DNA from: UM-FILTER-40-17 sp032251335
GTDB taxonomy: Bacteria > Bacteroidota > Bacteroidia > Flavobacteriales > Flavobacteriaceae
DNA length: 64,000 bases
Assembly: GCA_032251335.1 (NCBI GenBank)
Contig: JAVVDW010000012.1
Coordinates: 1 to 64,000 of the forward strand
Direction of reading: 5' to 3'
Shown here in pieces: positions 24,861 through 32,540 of the stretch. Position 1 is the first letter of the stretch. Every line of letters starts with the position of its first letter. A program made the position numbers and the translations under genes. The notes under the pieces were generated by a model. It saw only the letters and a program-made list of their open reading frames with translations, ran no database searches and was not told the origin of the DNA.

Positions 24861-25970
24861 TTAGTCAATTTTGATTTGCCACGTAAGTGTTGGGTGTTTC
24901 CCCGGTGCATACACGCCGTTGAGCACTTCAAACTGCAAGGCGATTTCTGAAAGTTTTTTGAGGGTTTTGACTTGTAACATCGTTTCTCCGGTTTTGACAA
25001 TCAACAGATCCGAAGCGTTGTGAAAGGTATATTTCGACTTGTTGAGCAAGGTAAAATCGATTCCTGTGTCGTTGATAATTTTTATGGTTACGATATGCGT
25101 GTCTCCTTGATAGGCAGCCTCTTTAAAGTTTATGCTATACTGTAGGAGTGGGTTGAGAAAATTTTGTCTGCCTACGAGTGTTTGGCCAAAAAAAGCAACG
25201 GTTTGCCGGTTGAAAAGCGCTTCGCGCACAGCTTCCGGTTTGCGTTCTGTTGCAAAAACAAGTGTGATGGGTCTGTGTCCACCCTTTTGAATGCCGTAAC
25301 GCCAGTCAACCAATCCGTGAACATCACTCGTGCCCATAATGGTCAGGTTGTGATTTAGGGCAATTTGCAAGGCCTCATCTGAAATGGTGAGGTCGTTGAT
25401 GACTTCGATGCCGTGTAGCAGATTTTTAGCTATCAATTCTCGGTGAAATGGTTCCAAACGCGCCACACCATCTTTCCGCTGTGCTTCCCAATGTGGGTGG
25501 TTCCAAAAGACAAAACCTCCTTGGCGATTGGCCTCTTCAAAAACTTTTAAAGAGTCTTTAATCATCAGCAGATTGGCATCTTCTATAAAAACCGCATTGT
25601 TGTGACCCGGTGGCATCTTGCGGGTTACTTCAGCGCCATGAATAATTATTAAATCGTGATCTTTTGCCTCTTCTAGTGCGATTTGATAGGAACGGTTGCG
25701 ATCGGGATGCGGCATGTCTGCTTGGTGTGGTTGGTATTCCAAATGTTCGGTAAGCGAAATGACATCCAACCCGTCCATGAGCGCTTCCATCACCCGTATG
25801 TCGGGCCAAACGCTTCCATCAGAAAAAACGGTGTGTTGGTGAAGATCTGTTTTGAGTGTTTTGTAGCCCGGAATGTCCGGAAAATTGAGCACGCGACTGA
25901 GGCGGTGCGTATGGTCTTGTTGCGCAAAAAACACCGAAGGTACTAGCAGTAAAATAAAAAGAAGTCTCAT
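24861..25970 (-). CDS. Secreted PHP-domain phosphodiesterase (Sb-PDE type)
   Basis: 369 residues from the ATG at 25968-25970 (a TTG four codons upstream is less likely), with signal peptide MRLLFILLLVPSVFFAQ. The PHP metal-binding motifs are TDLHQHTVFSDG, ISLTEHLEY, IIHGAEVTRK and a late GTSDVHG. This matches a family named for a Sphingobium phosphodiesterase acting on phosphodiesters. A C-terminal beta domain of about 90 residues follows. Exported, so it probably scavenges phosphate or hydrolyses extracellular phosphodiesters; the substrate is not visible from sequence. Confidence 0.85.
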   Translation of the reverse strand: MRLLFILLLVPSVFFAQQDHTHRLSRVLNFPDIPGYKTLKTDLHQHTVFSDGSVWPDIRVMEALMDGLDVISLTEHLEYQPHQADMPHPDRNRSYQIALEEAKDHDLIIIHGAEVTRKMPPGHNNAVFIEDANLLMIKDSLKVFEEANRQGGFVFWNHPHWEAQRKDGVARLEPFHRELIAKNLLHGIEVINDLTISDEALQIALNHNLTIMGTSDVHGLVDWRYGIQKGGHRPITLVFATERKPEAVREALFNRQTVAFFGQTLVGRQNFLNPLLQYSINFKEAAYQGDTHIVTIKIINDTGIDFTLLNKSKYTFHNASDLLIVKTGETMLQVKTLKKLSEIALQFEVLNGVYAPGKHPTLTWQIKID

Positions 25971-26127
25971 TTTTTTTATCAAATATAAACAAAGTATGTG
26001 AAGCCAAGTTTAGCGAAGCTTTAATTTAATGACAAAACCTTCCCTGGAAAGTTTTACCAAAAACTGATAATCATCATGTTTTTCTTTAAAAATTAACCGA
26101 ACTTTGTATCACTTACATTTCGTGATT

Positions 26128-26556
26128 ATGAAGACATTCAAACTGATTTGCTTGTCGATTCTGGCAATAGCAACGCTTTCATGCACAAGCGATGACGAGG
26201 GGTCAACACCTTGTGATACCAAAGCAATCTTAGATCCCGAACGCTTTGAAACGGCACCGGCTATGCCACTAAATATTGAAAGTGCCGCAATAGAAGGCGA
26301 CTGCCTAAACATCCTTTTTACTTCGAGCGGTTGTAACGGCGATACTTTTGTTTTTAACCTGATAGGCCAGCCTAGCGATGCTACGGTCTTCCCGCCTTTG
26401 GTGGGCGTGCGCTTATCATTAAGCAGCAACGAACTTTGTGAAGCCATCGTAAGCAAAGAAGTGAGTTTTGACCTTTCCGTATTTCAGCAAAGCAACACAG
26501 ACAGGGTTACTTTGGCACTGCAAAACAATGGGCAAAGCCTACTGTATGTTTATTAA
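26128..26556 (+). CDS. Hypothetical lipoprotein (142 aa)
   Basis: 142 residues from the ATG at 26128 (MKTFKLICLSILAIATLSCT; lipobox Cys near 19), preferred over the frame start at 26104 because the signal peptide begins here. After an acidic linker the mature protein has four further Cys (TPCDT, GDCLNI, SGCNGD, ELCEAI) spaced along a beta-rich sequence, which suggests two disulfides. No family recognised. Single gene ahead of trpS. Confidence 0.7.
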   Translation: MKTFKLICLSILAIATLSCTSDDEGSTPCDTKAILDPERFETAPAMPLNIESAAIEGDCLNILFTSSGCNGDTFVFNLIGQPSDATVFPPLVGVRLSLSSNELCEAIVSKEVSFDLSVFQQSNTDRVTLALQNNGQSLLYVY

Positions 26557-26620
26557 AATGGGCGTAGGAAAAAGCTGTTTGGATTTTTAAACTTCGCTCG
26601 GCGGTTTACCAAAGTAAGCT

Positions 26621-26628
26621 TATCTTTG
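26621..26628 (+). promoter_or_regulatory. Candidate -7 promoter motif of trpS
   Basis: TATCTTTG matches TAnnTTTG and lies 16 bases before the trpS ATG. Confidence 0.5.
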
Positions 26629-26644
26629 CCTTCAAAAACAGCGC

Positions 26645-27613
26645 ATGGCCAGAATTCTTACAGGCATACAAAGCACGGGCACGCCCCATTTGGGCAATTT
26701 GTTGGGCGCCATCTTACCGGCTATTGATATGGCCAAGCAGCCCGGAAACGACTCCTTTCTTTTTATAGCCGATTTACATTCACTGACGCAAATAAAAGAT
26801 GCCGAAACGCTTCGCAACAACACTTATGCCACCGCCGCGGCCTGGCTGGCCTGCGGACTCAACCCCAGCGAAACGGTTTTTTACAGACAGAGCGATGTGC
26901 CGCAAGTAACGGAGCTGACTTGGTATCTGAATTGCTTTTTCCCTTACCAAAGACTGACATTGGCGCATTCTTTTAAAGACAAAGCAGACAGACTCGAAGA
27001 TGTAAATACCGGTTTGTTTGATTATCCCATGCTGATGGCCGCAGATATTTTGTTGTACGACGCAGAGATTGTACCGGTGGGAAAAGACCAATTACAGCAT
27101 TTGGAGATTACCCGGGATGTAGCCGCGCGTTTCAACCATCAAATGGGTGAAACCTTTGTGTTGCCGCAAGCCAAACTGCAAGACCAGAGCATGTATGTGC
27201 CCGGAACTGATGGCGAAAAAATGAGTAAATCCAGAGACAACCTCATCAATATATTTTTGACAGACAAGGCTTTGCGAAAACAAATAATGGGTATCCAAAC
27301 AGACAGCACGCCTATGGAAGCACCCAAAAATCCGGATACTTGTAACGTTTTTGCACTGTATAAATTACTGGCGGATGAAAGCCAAACAGCGCGCATGCGC
27401 CAACAATACATACAAGGTGGTTTTGGTTACGGCCATGCCAAACAAGCACTCTACGAACTCATCCTTGAGCGGTTTGGTGAAGCCAGAAGAAAATTTACCG
27501 ATTATATGAGCCACCGCCACCTGATAGACAAAGCCTTGGCCATAGGAGCAGAAAGGGCTGAAGCCGTGGCTGAGAGCGTTCTCAAACGCGTGCGCAGCAG
27601 GTTGGGTTATTAG
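26645..27613 (+). CDS. trpS: Tryptophanyl-tRNA synthetase
   Basis: 322 residues. The class I signature appears as TPHLGNLLGA (T-x-x-x-GN variant of HIGH; residues 12-21), and KMSKS is present as GEKMSKSRDNLI (near 195). The conserved GIQSTGTPHLGN and PVGKDQLQHLEITRDVAARF segments confirm TrpRS. It charges tRNA-Trp. Its end overlaps the convergent PiT transporter gene by four bases. Confidence 0.97.
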   Translation: MARILTGIQSTGTPHLGNLLGAILPAIDMAKQPGNDSFLFIADLHSLTQIKDAETLRNNTYATAAAWLACGLNPSETVFYRQSDVPQVTELTWYLNCFFPYQRLTLAHSFKDKADRLEDVNTGLFDYPMLMAADILLYDAEIVPVGKDQLQHLEITRDVAARFNHQMGETFVLPQAKLQDQSMYVPGTDGEKMSKSRDNLINIFLTDKALRKQIMGIQTDSTPMEAPKNPDTCNVFALYKLLADESQTARMRQQYIQGGFGYGHAKQALYELILERFGEARRKFTDYMSHRHLIDKALAIGAERAEAVAESVLKRVRSRLGY

Positions 27614-29877
27614 TATTCTTTGGAAGTGGCTTCCCTGGCCACCCTGTCTTCTTTGTAATAGAGTGCAATCAGATCTAACACTGTTTTCATGAGTTCTTTG
27701 GTCTCCAGCAGCATACTAAAAAACAGCATAGAGTTTTTCGGATTGGCATCTTCTTTTCGGGTGCGCGCCACTTGGCGGTCAATTTTTTGTGAAACAGATT
27801 CCAACAAATCCACTTGTTCTTCAAAAATAACGCTGATACGGCTAAATGCTTTTTTATCAAAAATATTTGAAACATCATCAAATAGACTTTTCAATTGGTT
27901 TTCCAGTTCTTTGAGTTCTTTTATCTGGTTAAACCGAAGACTTTTGTGATTGTTTTGTACATGATCCAACCCTTTGGCAGAAATAAAGTCTAAAGAGCGT
28001 GATATATTCTGCAAATGTTCCAATATCAAGATGTAAACCCGACTGACCCCAACAGAAGACTCTTCTAAATTTTGAATCAGGAAAAAGGTGTCGTTTCTAA
28101 GCCGTTCTATATCTTCCTTGAGTTTTTCCGCATTTTTCTGCGCCAGTTTGAGTTCCTTCACATCATTGAGCGAAAGTCCTCTTACCGTCAGTGAAAAGAT
28201 TTCGTGGCTGCGTTCTAAAACCCTGACAACGTTTCCTGTACTTTCTTCAATCACGCCTTTGATATTTTTGCTCTCGGTGATGCGCAATTTTTCTTCCAGT
28301 TGTTTGGATTTTAAAAAACTACGGTGTTTTATAAAACTTCTCAACAGAACTGCAAAAGTGATTACGGATAAGACCACAACGGCCTGAAATCCTATAAAAT
28401 ATATACTGAGCGCTAACAAGCCTGCAGCTGTAAAAGAAACCATAGCGGTTACAAAAAAACCACCCAAGACTTTCAACACGCCGGACACACGAAAAACCGC
28501 ACTGTCTCTGCCCCAAGCCCGATCTGCCATGGAAGTACCCATAGCCACCATAAAAGTGATATAGGTGGTGGACAAAGGAAGCTGTCGGTCTGTAGCCATC
28601 GATATCAGCAAACTGGCCACAACCAAGTTAACAGAAGCGCGAATCAAATCGAAAGCGGGTAATTCCTTGGCTTTGGCTTTAGCCAAATTGACTTTGGGCA
28701 ATTTAAAACGTTGGTCTATGATTTCTACGGAACGCTGCGACATGACGTTTCTGAACGTAGCAGAAATGTCTATACCAACACGAACGATATATCGGGAAAG
28801 ATAATTAGCCTTGAAGCGTTCTTCGGTATCGGACTGGCTGGATAAATCGACGGAAGTTTTCAATACATAGCGTGCTTTTTTGGAAAACCAAAGCGTGCCA
28901 ACCATTATGAATCCTGCCAAAACAAGTATCCAAGTGTTGGTAAAGACACCCTCTGAGAGTGCACCCATAGAAAAATTTTGCAAGGGCATTCCGGAGTCAT
29001 TCCAAAGCATAAATGCCTGATAGGCTGCCAAAGGCACACCAATGAAGTTTACCAAATCATTTCCGGCAAAAGCGATGGCGAGTGAAAAAGTGCCCGTTAA
29101 TACTACAATTTTATAGATATTTACTTTAAAATAACCGGCCAAAAAAGTAGATAGCAGCGTAAAGAACATCCATGCGCCTAAAACCAATAACAGTAAATTT
29201 TGAGAAATAAAAACATTGTTTTGGGTAAAACCCGAAAGGCTATTGAGTCCTTTAAAAATGAGAAAATACACGATAGAAGTCATCGCCAATCCGCCAAAAA
29301 TTCCGGCCATTAAAGGTGGCTTTTGCTCAAAGTGAAATGTAAAAAAAATGCGCGTGATATATTGCACCAAAGCACCCACCACAAAAGCAATAACGATGGA
29401 GAAAAAAATACCTAAAATAATGAGCAATGCCTTGTCTGAATTGATATACGGATACAAATTGAAAAGACTGCCACCGCTTTTAAAACTTTTGACCATCCCT
29501 ATCCCAACAGCGGCACCGAGCAATTCAAAAACAATAGAAACCGTTGTGGAGGTGGGGATACCGATGGAATTAAAAAAATTGAGCATAATAACATCCACCA
29601 CCATGACCGCTACAAAAATGACCATAATCTCGTCGAAGTAGAAAGCCTCCGGATTAAATATGCCTTTGCGTGCCACTTCCATCATGTCGTTGGAAAAAAC
29701 GGCACCGATACAAATACCGATACTGACAATGATGAGAATATTCCTGAATGAGGTAACTTTTGAACCGACGGCAGAATTGAGAAAATTGATGGCGTCGTTG
29801 CTCACGCCCACCACCAAATCGGTAATCGCAAAAAACAAGATAATAACCAGCGTATAAACCAATGCAACATCCATCAT
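27610..29877 (-). CDS. PiT family inorganic phosphate transporter with a PhoU-like cytoplasmic tail
   Basis: 755 residues. The first 500 or so contain about a dozen membrane segments and the two PiT repeats: GVSNDAINFLNSAVGS near the N-terminus with IGIPTSTTVSIVFEL, and AFAGNDLVNFIGVPLAAYQ with RQLPLSTTYITFMVAMGTSM in the second half. Residues about 530-740 are a soluble helical region rich in Leu/Glu/Lys (LEESSVGVSRVYILILEHLQ) resembling the PhoU-like tail seen on some PiT proteins. It imports phosphate with a cation. It lies 15 bases after the PiT-like gene 29893-31023, so they form an operon. Confidence 0.9.
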   Translation of the reverse strand: MMDVALVYTLVIILFFAITDLVVGVSNDAINFLNSAVGSKVTSFRNILIIVSIGICIGAVFSNDMMEVARKGIFNPEAFYFDEIMVIFVAVMVVDVIMLNFFNSIGIPTSTTVSIVFELLGAAVGIGMVKSFKSGGSLFNLYPYINSDKALLIILGIFFSIVIAFVVGALVQYITRIFFTFHFEQKPPLMAGIFGGLAMTSIVYFLIFKGLNSLSGFTQNNVFISQNLLLLVLGAWMFFTLLSTFLAGYFKVNIYKIVVLTGTFSLAIAFAGNDLVNFIGVPLAAYQAFMLWNDSGMPLQNFSMGALSEGVFTNTWILVLAGFIMVGTLWFSKKARYVLKTSVDLSSQSDTEERFKANYLSRYIVRVGIDISATFRNVMSQRSVEIIDQRFKLPKVNLAKAKAKELPAFDLIRASVNLVVASLLISMATDRQLPLSTTYITFMVAMGTSMADRAWGRDSAVFRVSGVLKVLGGFFVTAMVSFTAAGLLALSIYFIGFQAVVVLSVITFAVLLRSFIKHRSFLKSKQLEEKLRITESKNIKGVIEESTGNVVRVLERSHEIFSLTVRGLSLNDVKELKLAQKNAEKLKEDIERLRNDTFFLIQNLEESSVGVSRVYILILEHLQNISRSLDFISAKGLDHVQNNHKSLRFNQIKELKELENQLKSLFDDVSNIFDKKAFSRISVIFEEQVDLLESVSQKIDRQVARTRKEDANPKNSMLFFSMLLETKELMKTVLDLIALYYKEDRVAREATSKEY

Positions 29878-29892
29878 TCCGCACTAAAGTGA

Positions 29893-31023
29893 TTAAAACA
29901 ATTCAGAAAAATATCTGACAATCTCCGTTCGGATAGATTTATTGGCTGCCGAAGCTAGTGCCACGGAAATGATAAGCCCAATCATGGCATAGGAAAAGTC
30001 TTTTAAAATGAGTTTGAAAGCCTTATTCTTATGTCTTTTCCCCTTTTTCTTTCTGGAAAGGCTGACGGCGATCTCACGGCCGCCTATGACGCCCAAAAAC
30101 ACCCAAGTGGTACTCATAGGCACCGTGCTGATAAAGAGTTTATATATCAACAAAATGACGTACGTAAAATCTATCAAAGTAGCCGCACGGACATCTGAAA
30201 TGCGTATTTTTTCGCTGACTACTTGCTGGATTTTATCGCCCCTGAGGTAAAACAAAAGTCCTAGTCCTACAAAAATAGTAGCTGCAAAAATAAAAAACTG
30301 GAATCCGGACTGCTGACGCGGAAGAAAAACCGCGATGTTGGCACCGTCTTGCATGATCCAAACAGACCAAAGCGAACCACTGACTACCCATTGAATTACC
30401 GTCCATGCGGGATGGAACTTTCGCTTTTTAAAAAACCGGCTGATGATGTCATAACTAAAATACCAAACGACAAATGACAATACAAAAGCCAATATGTAAC
30501 CCGATACGCTTTTGCCCACCATGGAAGTAATCCCCGAAGAGTCTGCGCTAAAAACGCTCAGCAACAGGAAAGTGGTTGAAACCGGCATGCGCAAGCGGGT
30601 GAGTATCAACAACACCAGTGGCGCAATGATTTGAAAAAAACTAAAATTTTCAGGATGCGGATATTTGCTGGTACCGTCCGGATTTAACAGGCGCTGGTAG
30701 GTGACATCTCCATCAAAATAAAACCAGCTAAAGCTGACGGTTATCAAAAAAATTGCACCCACATATAGCCACAACATCCACCATTTTTTATCGCCGTTAC
30801 TTTCTATAAATGTGCCTAAAGATTGAATGCTGTCATTGGCAACAGCTGCATAGGCAGCAAAAAGAAAACCGAGCCACATGGCAGATTGCCCGTAACCGGT
30901 CAAAATAGCAGCAAAGATAGTTCCTACTAGAATAACCGACAGGAATACTTTTTCCCTTGCCAACGCTTCTAAGAGGTTGAGATAAAATTTTTTTTGCGAT
31001 TTACGTCTGGATTTTATGACCAT
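29893..31023 (-). CDS. PiT-like membrane protein
   Basis: 376 residues with nine or ten membrane segments. PiT features are present but altered: AAVANDSIQSLGTFI where PiT has GANDxxN, and the PxSTT motifs RMPVSTTFLLLSVFSADSSG and TVPMSTTWVFLGVIGGREIA. It lacks the long soluble tail of its neighbour. It is first in the operon with the canonical PiT gene. It may be a second transporter half or a regulator; a separate phosphate or cation specificity cannot be excluded. Three 11-bp-spaced direct repeats precede its promoter region. Confidence 0.75.
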   Translation of the reverse strand: MVIKSRRKSQKKFYLNLLEALAREKVFLSVILVGTIFAAILTGYGQSAMWLGFLFAAYAAVANDSIQSLGTFIESNGDKKWWMLWLYVGAIFLITVSFSWFYFDGDVTYQRLLNPDGTSKYPHPENFSFFQIIAPLVLLILTRLRMPVSTTFLLLSVFSADSSGITSMVGKSVSGYILAFVLSFVVWYFSYDIISRFFKKRKFHPAWTVIQWVVSGSLWSVWIMQDGANIAVFLPRQQSGFQFFIFAATIFVGLGLLFYLRGDKIQQVVSEKIRISDVRAATLIDFTYVILLIYKLFISTVPMSTTWVFLGVIGGREIAVSLSRKKKGKRHKNKAFKLILKDFSYAMIGLIISVALASAANKSIRTEIVRYFSELF

Positions 31024-31054
31024 GATGTTGCATTAAAACAAGAATTTCAAAGTT

Positions 31055-31104
31055 CAATCTTAACAAGTAATGATATGTTAAGTAAATGTTACTAAAACAT
31101 TAAC
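31055..31104 (-). promoter_or_regulatory. PhoB-box-like direct repeats upstream of the PiT operon
   Basis: TTAA/TTAC cores start at 31078, 31089 and 31100, exactly 11 bases apart. In gene orientation they read AGTTAAT, TAGTAAC and ACTTAAC, with A/T-rich 4-base spacers (GTTT, ATTT). A GAACTTTG (-7-like, one mismatch) follows at 31055-31048, which puts the repeats about where PhoB binds in place of a -35 box. The 7+4 layout copies the E. coli Pho box, but the bases differ. Confidence 0.45.
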
Positions 31105-31136
31105 TCAAAAGACAAATCCTTTTGTTGCATTTGCGT

Positions 31137-31170
31137 AAAAAAGACAAATCCCGAACAATATCCGGGATTT
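31137..31170 (-). terminator. Terminator of the TonB receptor / beta-helix lipoprotein operon
   Basis: AAATCCCG (31146-31153) pairs with CGGGATTT (31163-31170). On the minus strand the stem is followed by GTCTTTTTT. It lies 24 bases after the stop of the lipoprotein gene at 31194. Confidence 0.75.
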
Positions 31171-31193
31171 ATCCTATACAACAAAAATCAAAT

Positions 31194-32489
31194 TTAGAAT
31201 CTTACCCAACCGGCCATCCAGTTGTTATTGGGAGAAACAGCACCTATAAATGGAGCCGCTTGAAACCAGCCGTCCAAAGTTGTTGGATCTGTAAAGTTTT
31301 CTGTAGAGACGCCGATCACAGATTGTGAAAGGGTAATAGGTCCGGTAGTGTTTTTAAGCTCAGGCGTTACAAAAGTGGCCGTAGCATCTGCACTTTCCAA
31401 CACAAAAGGATTTACATTATCAATGATATTACTTACAATAACAATGTCTCCGTTATTAAAATTGGCTACAGTTTCCGTATTTTGGATACGCAATCCGCGT
31501 GAAGCAAAACCTTTCACAATGCCATTGTAGATTTGTGCTTTGGTACCTTCGCGGAGCAATATGCCTTGGTTGCCACCATCGCCATCTTCAACACCTACTA
31601 TAGTAATGTTTGACAACAAAGGATTTGAGAAAGGCTCTGCCACTCTATTTGCACTCAAATTATCGGCTTCTATACCTCTGTCTCCTTCTAGTGATGATTG
31701 TAAAGCTACCCAAAATTGGCCTTTACCAACCCATCCGTCAGTCCAGTCAAAACTGTCGTCTTGTGCGCCAACAGAAACTAAAAAACGTGCATTTACTGTT
31801 CCTCCGAAAAATTCAAATCCATCGTCTAGACCTTGAAAAACTTGAATGTTTTCTACGACTGTTTGGTTACCTACACCATAAAGCGAAAGTCCGTTAAATT
31901 CTGAATCTGCATTGATTTTACCGCCTGTAAACTCAAGACGAATAAACCTCAAAATACCGGAGTTGTCTGCTGCATCTGTACCGCCGTAGATGGCATTTGC
32001 CACCTCTGAAGTAGCTGTAAGACCTCTGTTGATAGGTGCCTTGCCGGCTACGATGAGTCCGCCCCAATCGCCTGCGTTTGGTGTGGTTTTGTTTGAAGTA
32101 AAAACAATGGGTTGCGATGCAGTACCTTCGGCTATTATTTTGGCCCCTTGGGCAATCAACAAGAAAGAAAAAACGCCGCCTTGGTTACCGGCAATAATTC
32201 TGGTACCCGCTTGAATGGTAAGTGTGACACCATCTACAACGGTTACACCGCCGATAAGTTCGTAAGTGTTGGAAGATACCAAGGTCAAGTCTGAAGTGAT
32301 GTTGCCTTGTAATTCTATAATTTCGTTTGCAGGTGGTGGTGTATCTCCTCCTCCTGTATCACCACCATTGTTGTTGATGGTGTCTCCTTCGATAACGATG
32401 CTGTCTATAGACTCATCATTTTCTGTGCAAGATTGAAATACTATCGAAGTAGCCAATATCAATCCTAAAAACAATTTAGTAGTTTTCAT
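31194..32489 (-). CDS. Secreted right-handed beta-helix-like lipoprotein
   Basis: 431 residues. Lipobox SIVFQSCTEN (Cys near 21), then an acidic Gly/Asn linker with DTGGGDTPPPANE. The rest is repetitive short-strand sequence typical of a right-handed beta-helix (VTVVDGVTLTIQAGTRIIAG, GDWGGLIVAGKAPI, DGFEFFGGTVNARFLVSVGA). A DDSFDWTDGWVGKGQFWVAL segment is highly conserved in flavobacterial relatives. It follows the TonB receptor by 51 bases on the same strand and should be the surface lipoprotein partner of that receptor. The ligand is unknown; the PiT genes next door hint at phosphate-containing substrates (inference). Confidence 0.8.
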   Translation of the reverse strand: MKTTKLFLGLILATSIVFQSCTENDESIDSIVIEGDTINNNGGDTGGGDTPPPANEIIELQGNITSDLTLVSSNTYELIGGVTVVDGVTLTIQAGTRIIAGNQGGVFSFLLIAQGAKIIAEGTASQPIVFTSNKTTPNAGDWGGLIVAGKAPINRGLTATSEVANAIYGGTDAADNSGILRFIRLEFTGGKINADSEFNGLSLYGVGNQTVVENIQVFQGLDDGFEFFGGTVNARFLVSVGAQDDSFDWTDGWVGKGQFWVALQSSLEGDRGIEADNLSANRVAEPFSNPLLSNITIVGVEDGDGGNQGILLREGTKAQIYNGIVKGFASRGLRIQNTETVANFNNGDIVIVSNIIDNVNPFVLESADATATFVTPELKNTTGPITLSQSVIGVSTENFTDPTTLDGWFQAAPFIGAVSPNNNWMAGWVRF

Positions 32490-32540
32490 TCTGAATGTAA
32501 TTTAATTAAGTTAAAAGTTCAATTTATAAGTAGTTGTCAA

